Shown here: piece after piece, positions 1 to 5,831 of the stretch
Numbering within the stretch: the stretch's first letter is position 1
Layout: every line of letters begins with the position of its first letter
NCBI GenBank assembly: GCA_031273385.1
Contig: JAISRY010000173.1
Span: 1-8,811 of the forward strand
From: Tannerellaceae bacterium
Lineage (GTDB): Bacteria > Bacteroidota > Bacteroidia > Bacteroidales > Tannerellaceae
DNA: 8,811 nt
Direction of reading: 5' to 3'
Made by a program: the position numbers and the translations under genes
Notes under the pieces: model-generated
Told to the model about the DNA's origin: nothing
Databases searched by the model: none
The model's input: the letters and a program-made list of their open reading frames with translations, nothing else

Positions 1-1724
1 ATCTCCTGGCGCGTACCGATCGGCAGTTGGATATTGACGCCGATGCGGGCGTTGTCTTCGGTGGGGAAAAACTCCGTCTTGACCGTCAGGAACAGCGACA
101 TGCTGCCCGCAAAGATCAGGAAAGCGCCCGTAATCACCGTTATACGATGGCGTACCGCCCAGTTGAGGAGCTTGGCATAAGCCTCGTCCAGCCCGTCCAA
201 CGCCTTTTCGATGGGCGTAAAGATGCGAACGTAGAGTTTGCCTTTCTTCGGGTTCAGGCGGAGGATCTGTGAGCTGAGCATCGGGGTGAGGGTGAGGGCG
301 GCCAGGGTAGAGATAGCCATGACGATACTCACGATCCACCCCAACTGTTTGAACAGGATACCGGCAAGCCCCGTCACCATGGTGAGCGGGAGGAAGACGG
401 CCAGTATGGTCAGCGTAGAGGCGATGACGGAGATCGCCACCTCGTTGGTGGCATGTACGGCGGCCTGCTTCGGCTTACTGCCCCGCTCGATATGGGTCGT
501 CACGTTCTCCAGCACCACGATGGCGTCGTCCACCACCATCCCGATCGCAATGGAGAGCGAACTCAGCGAGATGATGTTCAGCGTATTGTCCGACAGCAGG
601 AGGTAGGCGAACGCCGCAATCAGCGAGATGGGGATCGTCAGGATAATGATAAACGTCGCCCGCCAGCGTCCGAGGAAGATCAGCACCACGAGCATGACGA
701 CGATAAAGGTAATCGCGATGGTCTCCACCAGGCTGTCGATCGTATTGAGGATATTCTCGGAGGTATCGACGATGATGTCCAGCTTGACGTCCGCCGGCAG
801 GTCGGCCTGCAGCTCGGGGAGCCTCGCCAGCACTTTCTTCGAGATGTCGACGGAGTTGGCGCCCGATTGCTTTTGTATAATGATCATGCCCCCGCGGATC
901 CCGTTGTTGTAGGTCTCCTGTGCGCGCTCTTCCACCGTGTCCAGCACGCGGGCGACGTCGCGCAGGTAGACCGTCCGCCCGTCCATCGACCCGATGACCA
1001 GGTTCAGCATCTGGCTGGCATCCGTAAACTCGCCCTGTACGCGTAGCGAATAGGTGTTTGAGCCGATATCGATGCTGCCTCCCGGCGTATTGCGGTTTTC
1101 CTGTGCAATGACGGAAGAGATCCCCTCGATGGTTTGCCCGTAGGCCTCCAGCTTGTAGGGGTCGCAATAGATCTGCAATTCGCGGATGGGCGTACCCGAG
1201 ATGGAGACCGCCCCTACGCCGCTGATACGCGCCAGCGGGTTCGACACCTTTTCGTCCAGTATCTTGTACAGGGCGTTCGAACTCTCGCCGGCCGTGACCG
1301 ACAGGAGGAGGATCGGGATATCATCCGTCCCGAACTTGAAGATAATCGGGCTCTCCACGTCGTCCGGCAGGATGGATTCCACCATGTCCAGCTTGTCGCG
1401 GACGTCGTTGGTGGCTACATCTACGTCGGTGCCGTACTCGAACTCCAGCATGATGAGGGAGATGTTTTCCCTCGACTGCGACGTGATATTCTTCAAATCG
1501 CTGACGCTGTTCAGCGTATTTTCCAACGGCTTCGTCAGGTTCATCTCGATATCGGCGGCGCTGGCGCCCGGATAGGCGGTGATGACCATGATCATGTTGG
1601 TTTCTATTTCGGGAAACAAATCGACAGATAGCCTTGTCAGGGAAAAGAGCCCGAAGATCACGATGGCGACGAACAGCAGGGCTGTCGTTACCGGCTTTTT
1701 TACGGCGAATCCATATATACTCAT
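1..1724 (-). CDS. RND-family efflux pump, inner-membrane subunit (AcrB/HAE1-like), 3' end cut by window edge
   Basis: This is the proton-driven pump of a tripartite efflux system; it would take substrates from the periplasm or inner membrane and pass them to the adaptor and outer-membrane channel. The start at 1724 gives MSIYGFAVKKPVTTALL, the usual cytoplasmic start plus first membrane helix of RND pumps. It is followed by a porter-domain stretch with FPEIETNMIMVITAYPGAS (about residues 38-56), typical of the family. A cluster of hydrophobic helices begins near residue 340 and contains GMVVDDAIVVLENV, with two adjacent aspartates at residues 399-400. These correspond to the proton-relay Asp407/Asp408 of AcrB. 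Only 574 codons are present of roughly 1,000-1,050 usual for the family, so the second half, including the relay lysine, lies outside. It is the last visible gene of the operon, 16 bases after the adaptor stop. Family assignment is very secure. The substrate is unknown; the sequence looks like a multidrug (HAE1) rather than a metal pump, but that is a judgement. Confidence 0.97.
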   Translation of the reverse strand, partial: MSIYGFAVKKPVTTALLFVAIVIFGLFSLTRLSVDLFPEIETNMIMVITAYPGASAADIEMNLTKPLENTLNSVSDLKNITSQSRENISLIMLEFEYGTDVDVATNDVRDKLDMVESILPDDVESPIIFKFGTDDIPILLLSVTAGESSNALYKILDEKVSNPLARISGVGAVSISGTPIRELQIYCDPYKLEAYGQTIEGISSVIAQENRNTPGGSIDIGSNTYSLRVQGEFTDASQMLNLVIGSMDGRTVYLRDVARVLDTVEERAQETYNNGIRGGMIIIQKQSGANSVDISKKVLARLPELQADLPADVKLDIIVDTSENILNTIDSLVETIAITFIVVMLVVLIFLGRWRATFIIILTIPISLIAAFAYLLLSDNTLNIISLSSLSIAIGMVVDDAIVVLENVTTHIERGSKPKQAAVHATNEVAISVIASTLTILAVFLPLTMVTGLAGILFKQLGWIVSIVMAISTLAALTLTPMLSSQILRLNPKKGKLYVRIFTPIEKALDGLDEAYAKLLNWAVRHRITVITGAFLIFAGSMSLFLTVKTEFFPTEDNARIGVNIQLPIGTRQE

Positions 1725-1730
1725 ACTGTT

Positions 1731-1736
1731 TCTCCT
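1731..1736 (-). promoter_or_regulatory. Shine-Dalgarno-like site of the RND pump gene
   Basis: On the minus strand AGGAGA lies six bases before the ATG at 1724. This is a good match to the 16S rRNA anti-SD at normal spacing, and it supports the chosen start. Other genes in the window mostly lack such a site, so the pump gene may be translated independently of the upstream adaptor gene. Confidence 0.6.
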
Positions 1737-1740
1737 TTCC

Positions 1741-2790
1741 TTATCGTACGACGATGACTTCCTGCCCGTCCGTCAGACGGTTCAACCCCGTGACGACCAC
1801 CTGGTCGCCATCCTCCACGCCGGAGACCACCTCGTAGCGGTCGCCCATACGGCGGCCTAATTCCACTTTGTTGTAGCTCACCCGCCCGTCGCGGCAGACA
1901 TACATGTAGCGGTCGCCGGAGCCGGGCTGTTTCACCACCGCCCTGTCGGAGGCGACGACGCGCCGTATCGTGCCGAAGTTCATGACCACCCGCGCAAACA
2001 TACCGGGGCGCACGCGCTGGTCGTTGTTCGGTATCCTGATCTCAACGGGGAAGGTACGCGTCGCGGCGTCGATGGTCGGGTAGACCAGGAACACCTTTCC
2101 GCTGAACGTTTCGCCGGCGTATACGTCCAGCCGGATATCCACATCCATCCCTTTCGCCACTTTCGTATAATAGCTTTCCGACACGTTCACCATCAGCTTA
2201 ACGGGGCTGAACTGCTCCACCACGTAGACCGGCGTCGCGCCGTTGTACATATCGCCGTTGTCGTAATTACGCGCCGTCACGACGCCCGACACCGGGCTGG
2301 CCAGCTTGTTATTCTCTTCCAGGTTTTTATACGTGTTCCGGCTGATGTCCAGCTGGGCTTTCTGTGCATCCCAGGCCGATTTGGAGACGCCGCCCACCTT
2401 GTATAGTTCATCGACGCGGTTGAACTCGATCTCCTGGTTTTCCATCTGTATCTTCAGTTGGTTCAGGGTCGTGGCATCCATCGTGGCCAGCAACTGTCCG
2501 GCTTTCACGCGATCGCCCACCTCGACGTGCAGCTTTTCGATCCGCGCAGGCGCCTGGGGGGCGATCCTGTTCGAGGCATTGGCCGTCACCGTGGCGGTAA
2601 ACTCATACAGCTGCTCCACGTCTTCAATATGTACGGCCTCCACTTTTACCTTCACCTTTTCATCCGCCGCAGCCGCCTCTTTCTTCTCTCCCGAACAGGA
2701 GGCCAGCAAAGCGGCCGCGATGATCACCGGTATGCACTTCGACGCATACCCCGTTCTCATCCTTTCCGTGTAATTTGTTCTCTTTTTCAT
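1741..2790 (-). CDS. Efflux RND periplasmic adaptor subunit (membrane fusion protein), lipoprotein
   Basis: This 349-residue adaptor would bridge the RND pump and the TolC-like channel. The N-terminus is basic, then hydrophobic (IPVIIAAALLASC), with a lipobox at L29-A30-S31-C32. It should therefore be lipidated on Cys32 and anchored in the inner membrane facing the periplasm. The two lipoyl half-motifs lie at about residues 79-105 (APARIEKLHVEVGDRVKAGQLLATMD) and 163-190 (LASPVSGVVTARNYDNGDMYNG). A short alpha-helical hairpin of about 55 residues joins them. Beta-barrel and membrane-proximal domains follow, with the family signature RTFPVEIRIPNND...VRPGMFARV at about 245-268 and a closing VVVTGLNRLTDGQEVIV. 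The start at 2790 overlaps the stop of the channel gene in an ATGA, suggesting translational coupling. Met11 (ATG ending at 2758) is an alternative start that would give a more usual 21-residue lipoprotein signal. Function is secure; the exact start is slightly uncertain. Confidence 0.96.
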   Translation of the reverse strand: MKKRTNYTERMRTGYASKCIPVIIAAALLASCSGEKKEAAAADEKVKVKVEAVHIEDVEQLYEFTATVTANASNRIAPQAPARIEKLHVEVGDRVKAGQLLATMDATTLNQLKIQMENQEIEFNRVDELYKVGGVSKSAWDAQKAQLDISRNTYKNLEENNKLASPVSGVVTARNYDNGDMYNGATPVYVVEQFSPVKLMVNVSESYYTKVAKGMDVDIRLDVYAGETFSGKVFLVYPTIDAATRTFPVEIRIPNNDQRVRPGMFARVVMNFGTIRRVVASDRAVVKQPGSGDRYMYVCRDGRVSYNKVELGRRMGDRYEVVSGVEDGDQVVVTGLNRLTDGQEVIVVR

Positions 2791-4160
2791 TGCTTATACG
2801 TTTGTTTTCCTACTATTTTTTCCATCTCCGACTTTGCGATCATATAATCGTAGATGGATTGATTAAAGTTTAACCTGGCTTGCGTCATGGCCAGCTCCGC
2901 GTCGTTCATTTCAAGGAGCGTGCCGGAGCCGGCGCTATAGCGTTTGCGGGCGATGGCATATCCCCGCTCGGCCTGTTCGACGCCTTTCTGCGCCGCATCG
3001 AAACGTTTGATGCAGGTGCGCATGTCGTCCAAATATTGTTTGATGGCCAGTTGCAGGTTTCGTACCGCATCTTCCCGTTGGAGCGCCAACTGGTGGATGG
3101 ATACCTGCGTCTGTTTGACCTTGTTCAAGCGGCTCCCGCCCGAAAAGACCGGAATGGAGAGCGACAGGCCGATCATCGAATAGGGATTCCAGCGGTAGTC
3201 GCCGAAACGGAAGTCGTTGTTCATCGCGTTCCACTGGTAGAGGCCGGTCAGGGAGAGGGTCGGCAGGAAGTCGTACTTCTGCATGTCGAGCGTATGCTTC
3301 AGCAGTCCCGCCTGGAGATCCAGCTGCCGGAGGGAGGTATTCTCTTCGAGGGAGGTATCGGCGGACAGATAGTCGGCAAACAGCTCCGCCCGGTAGTCGG
3401 TGAGCCGCCCCTCGCACGTGATGGGCTGGCTGAGATCCATCCCCAGCAACGCCTTCAGCTGCCACTTGGCCAGCGTGACGAGATTCTCCGCCTGCAGGAG
3501 GCTCGGCTCGACATTCCTGACCGATACGTCCGCCCGTATCAGGTCGTACTCGGCCACCAGCCCCTGTCCGTACTTATGTTCGATATCCAGGTAGTTCTTC
3601 ATGGCATTGTCGTAGCTTTCCTTGAATACGCGATAGGAGTCGTTGGCCAGAAGCACGCCGAAGAAGCTTTTCTTCACCTGGAGCGCCATCTCTATTTTAG
3701 AGGAGCGCGCCAGCTCGACGGCCAGCTCGACATCCAACGCCGAGATGGAGAGGCTTTTCCACAGCGAAGCGTTGACCAGCGGCATACCGGCGGTAAAGCC
3801 CAGGCTCCAGTTGTTGCTCCGCCCGACCTCGATGCCCCCGCTCATATCGGGCATCTCCGCGCCGGGTATCTCCGTACTCCCGCCCAGGTCGAAATCCATA
3901 TACATGATTTGCTTCTTGAGGGTGCGGCCATAGTCGCCCGTAAAATTAATCTGCGGGAAGAGCGTGGCGTAGGCGCCTTTCTTCGCATACTTTTTCTTTA
4001 CAATCTCCTGATCGGCCACTTTCACGACAGGGTTTTCACTCATGGCTATTTCCAGCGCACCGTTCAAATCAATCGCCAACGGCTCCTGGGCGCTAAGGGA
4101 TGTAGCGGCCATACATGCCAACAACCATACAGTACTTCTGATAAAGATCTCTTTTTTCAT
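2787..4160 (-). CDS. TolC-family outer-membrane efflux protein
   Basis: This 457-residue protein would form the trimeric outer-membrane and periplasmic tunnel of the tripartite pump. It begins with a signal sequence (MKKEIFIRSTVWLLACMAATSLSAQ), most simply cut after Ala24. Cys16 in LLAC is a poor lipobox (leucine at -2), but lipidation as in OprM/CusC-type channels cannot be excluded. Two OEP repeats are visible. The first covers about residues 30-245 and ends in GLVAEYDLIRADVSVRNVEPSLLQAENLVTLAKWQLKALLG. The second covers about 270-455 and contains PTLSLTGLYQW, SLSIPVFSGG and the helical segment RYSAGSGTLLEMNDAELAMTQARLNF. Length is normal for the family. It is the first gene of the operon, with the promoter about 50 bases upstream. 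No Shine-Dalgarno precedes the ATG; the leader is A/T-rich, as is usual in Bacteroidetes. Long open frames on the opposite strand here are shadows of this gene. Confidence 0.96.
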   Translation of the reverse strand: MKKEIFIRSTVWLLACMAATSLSAQEPLAIDLNGALEIAMSENPVVKVADQEIVKKKYAKKGAYATLFPQINFTGDYGRTLKKQIMYMDFDLGGSTEIPGAEMPDMSGGIEVGRSNNWSLGFTAGMPLVNASLWKSLSISALDVELAVELARSSKIEMALQVKKSFFGVLLANDSYRVFKESYDNAMKNYLDIEHKYGQGLVAEYDLIRADVSVRNVEPSLLQAENLVTLAKWQLKALLGMDLSQPITCEGRLTDYRAELFADYLSADTSLEENTSLRQLDLQAGLLKHTLDMQKYDFLPTLSLTGLYQWNAMNNDFRFGDYRWNPYSMIGLSLSIPVFSGGSRLNKVKQTQVSIHQLALQREDAVRNLQLAIKQYLDDMRTCIKRFDAAQKGVEQAERGYAIARKRYSAGSGTLLEMNDAELAMTQARLNFNQSIYDYMIAKSEMEKIVGKQTYKQ

Positions 4161-4213
4161 TCAATCTGTAGACTAATTAATTATAAGGGTAAAACTCACA
4201 CATTAACCGGAAA

Positions 4214-4245
4214 CAAAAATAGAGTTACTTATTTACTCCTGCAAA
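4214..4245 (-). promoter_or_regulatory. Bacteroidetes-type (sigma-ABfr) promoter of the efflux operon
   Basis: Read on the minus strand, TTTG (4245-4242) is followed by a 20-base spacer and then TATTTTTG (4221-4214). This fits the Bacteroidetes consensus TTTG-N19-21-TAnnTTTG in every fixed base. Transcription would start near 4205-4210, giving a leader of roughly 45-50 bases before the TolC-family start at 4160. The full match suggests a promoter that can fire without an activator, so the neighbouring regulator might modulate or repress it. That last point is inference. Confidence 0.72.
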
Positions 4246-4389
4246 TAAAAAACGTCCGCTTCCACACAATCATCGACAAATAACGCCTTATAACCGATCA
4301 ATTGCGTTGCAAATATCTACCGATTTTAGAAAACGGGAATGGTTTGTTCCGCTATATGCTTCGTCATAAACGAAAAAAAGGAGGCTTTC

Positions 4390-4438
4390 TATTCGTTTCT
4401 AAATAAAAAAGCAGATATTTGCCTGTCAAGAACGAATA
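4390..4438. promoter_or_regulatory. Widely spaced inverted repeat before the araC-type gene, possible operator
   Basis: TATTCGTT (4390-4397) and its exact reverse complement AACGAATA (4431-4438) flank 33 bases. The centre of the dyad falls on GATATTTG (4414-4421), a one-mismatch version of the TAnnTTTG -7 element, but no TTTG lies at the right distance upstream. This may be an operator over the regulator's own promoter. TATTCGT also occurs in both operator copies before the BlaI-like gene. With only 8-base arms, chance is possible. Confidence 0.35.
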
Positions 4439-4464
4439 CATCACCAAAAAAGAAACTAAAAAAT

Positions 4465-5367
4465 ATGGGAGAACTTCCGATTATTGAAATAGCCGAGTTG
4501 AACGGCCACCTCACCACCACCGATAACTTTAACGGTATATTCAGTATCACCGACGTAGACGGCGCTTTCTCCATAGAGGACAACGCGGAGGGATACACCT
4601 CCCCCGTCAGGATGAACGCCCTTTTCATGGCCTTAGTCCTGCAGGGGGAGGCCAGGGTCAGCCTCGATTATGTCCCCTACACCCTCTCGTCCAACAGTTT
4701 CATCATCATCATGCCGACGCATATCTTCCAGGTAGCCTGGATGACGCCCGATATCAAGAGCAGGCTGTTGATGGTCGACAAGAGCTTCCTCGACGGCTGC
4801 CACCCTATCCCAAAGATAAGCCCGCCCATGAACTATATGCGGTTGAGGAATAATCCCTGTATGACGCTTGAGCCGGAAGAAGCGGCGCACCTGGATGGCT
4901 GCATCCGGCAGTTGAGGGAAAAGATAGGGTTTCGGACACATGCGTTCCACAAAGAGGTGTTGCAAAATGCCTTTACCGGTTTCCTGCTGGAATTGGGCAA
5001 TATTATGGACGGTAAAGAGGAGCTGTTCGTCAAGCCCTCCCTTTCGCGCAAGGAGGAACTGCTGAATAGCTTCCTGCAACTGCTTTTCGAACATGCCAAA
5101 GAGCAACACTTAGTCTCTTTCTATGCCGACAAACTGTTCATCACGCCGCAGTACCTCTCCCTGATCCTGAAAGAGCTGACCGGCAAGCCGGCCAACAGCT
5201 GGATAGACGACGCCCTGATTATCGAAGCCAAGGTCTTGCTGAAGATGCCCGACACGACGATCCAGCAAGTCTCCAACCAACTGAACTTTTCCGATCAATC
5301 CACGTTCGGCAAGTTCTTTAAAAAACACCTCGGTATCTCCCCTACCGAATACCGGAAGAAGACTTAA
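4465..5367 (+). CDS. AraC-family transcriptional regulator
   Basis: This 300-residue protein is a DNA-binding regulator of the Bacteroidetes AraC type. An N-terminal cupin-like sensing region spans about residues 1-180 (LVLQGEARVSLDYVPYTLSSNSFIIIMPTHIFQV at 57-90). The C-terminal AraC domain has two helix-turn-helix units: about 217-240 (VSFYADKLFITPQYLSLILKELTG) and about 264-296 (TIQQVSNQLNFSDQSTFGKFFKKHLGISPTEYR). The second carries the F-S-D-Q-S-x-F-x-x-F-F-K-K and G-x-S-P-x-x-Y-R signature. I place the start at 4465 because it gives the usual family length and follows an A-rich leader. The in-frame ATG at 4339 would add 42 unlikely residues. The gene is divergent from the efflux operon, which suggests local control of that operon. 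The ligand is unknown. No clear terminator separates it from the next gene, 78 bases on. Confidence 0.93.
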   Translation: MGELPIIEIAELNGHLTTTDNFNGIFSITDVDGAFSIEDNAEGYTSPVRMNALFMALVLQGEARVSLDYVPYTLSSNSFIIIMPTHIFQVAWMTPDIKSRLLMVDKSFLDGCHPIPKISPPMNYMRLRNNPCMTLEPEEAAHLDGCIRQLREKIGFRTHAFHKEVLQNAFTGFLLELGNIMDGKEELFVKPSLSRKEELLNSFLQLLFEHAKEQHLVSFYADKLFITPQYLSLILKELTGKPANSWIDDALIIEAKVLLKMPDTTIQQVSNQLNFSDQSTFGKFFKKHLGISPTEYRKKT

Positions 5368-5397
5368 CGATCTTTAACTGATAAAGTGATACAGCCT

Positions 5398-5431
5398 TAC
5401 GAAATATTCGTATGTTTGCGACATATTCGTA
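5398..5431 (+). promoter_or_regulatory. Promoter of the blaI-like unit with tandem palindromic operators
   Basis: TACGAAATATTCGTA (5398-5412) is a perfect dyad with 6-base arms and a 3-base centre. A second, imperfect copy, TGCGACATATTCGTA (5417-5431), keeps one complete arm and 4 of 6 bases in the other. The centres are 19 bases apart and both copies share the exact 9-mer ATATTCGTA. Between them sits TATGTTTG (5411-5418), a full match to the Bacteroidetes -7 element; no good TTTG -33 is seen. Repressor bound here would cover the -7 element and transcript start, the layout expected for BlaI/MecI-type autorepression. The leader would be only about 20 bases. Confidence 0.7.
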
Positions 5432-5445
5432 ATTAAGTAAGTATC

Positions 5446-5817
5446 ATGGAGAAATTAACACCACAGGAAGAGGAAGCAATGCGTTGGATATGGCAACTCG
5501 GCACATGCTTTGTCAAAGAAATCGTCGCCCGTTACCCCGATCCCAAGCCGCCGTATACAACCGTAGCTTCGATCGTAAAGAACCTGGAACGCAAGAAATA
5601 TGTCGCATCCAAGCAATTCGGGAATACCTACCAATATACCCCTTTAGTTCCGGAAAGCGAGTATAAACGGACATGTATGAGCGGCATCGTGCGTAATTAC
5701 TTCGAAAATTCGTACAAGGAGATGGTTACTTTTTTTGCGAAAGAGCAAAAGATATCGGCTACCGACCTCGAAGATATTATCAGGATAATTGAAGAAGGAA
5801 ATAATAACCGTACCTAA
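5446..5817 (+). CDS. BlaI/MecI/CopY-family transcriptional repressor
   Basis: This 123-residue winged-helix repressor has the usual family length. The DNA-binding domain covers about residues 3-70: LTPQEEEAMRWIWQLG, then KEIVARYPDPKPPYTTVASIVKNLERKKYV with the recognition helix around TTVASIVKNLERK, then the wing FGNTYQYTPLV. The C-terminal part (about 75-120) is the helical dimerisation region. By my alignment from memory with MecI (LVLNFVEKEDLSQDEIEELRNIL), the segment MVTFFAKEQKISATDLEDIIRII places T95-F96 at the position cleaved between N101 and F102 in the staphylococcal repressors. It is the first gene of a three-gene unit, preceded by two operator-like palindromes and followed after 14 bases by the M56 peptidase, its presumed anti-repressor. 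Real targets beyond its own promoter are unknown. Nothing ties it specifically to beta-lactam resistance: no beta-lactamase or PBP gene is in view. Confidence 0.95.
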   Translation: MEKLTPQEEEAMRWIWQLGTCFVKEIVARYPDPKPPYTTVASIVKNLERKKYVASKQFGNTYQYTPLVPESEYKRTCMSGIVRNYFENSYKEMVTFFAKEQKISATDLEDIIRIIEEGNNNRT

Positions 5818-5831
5818 TCCCCCACCCCGCC

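Larger units (their letters stand above)
4161..4464. other. Divergent intergenic control region between the efflux operon and the araC-type gene
   Basis: This AT-rich spacer separates two divergently read units. It holds the efflux promoter at 4214-4245 and, nearer the regulator gene, several TTCGT/ACGAA half-sites (4360-4364, 4370-4374, 4393-4397, 4432-4436). A small palindrome TTGC-gtt-GCAA lies at 4302-4312. A reading frame continues from the regulator gene back to an ATG at 4339, but that 42-codon extension looks non-coding (AT-rich, outside the usual family length). I see no terminator or RNA gene here. Confidence 0.7.

Noticed and set aside
453..1167. Long open frames on both strands inside the RND pump gene
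   Set aside because: The minus-strand frame beginning at 1724 gives a continuous RND protein with VVDDAIVV; the others are shadows with compositions unlike real proteins.
2880..4283. 467-codon open frame on the plus strand opposite the TolC-family gene
   Set aside because: It is a mirror of codon bias in the real minus-strand gene, runs through the efflux promoter, and its translation shows no recognisable family; the minus strand gives a complete TolC-type protein.
4379..4384. Perfect Shine-Dalgarno AGGAGG in the divergent spacer
   Set aside because: No ATG, GTG or TTG start follows at workable distance, so it does not mark a small gene.
4339..4464. N-terminal extension of the AraC-type protein from ATG 4339
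   Set aside because: It would add 42 residues without family match, from AT-rich DNA holding regulatory-looking repeats; the start at 4465 gives the normal length.
5372..5386. CTTTA-actga-TAAAG inverted repeat as a terminator for the AraC-type gene
   Set aside because: The stem is five mostly A-T pairs with no following T run; too weak to call.
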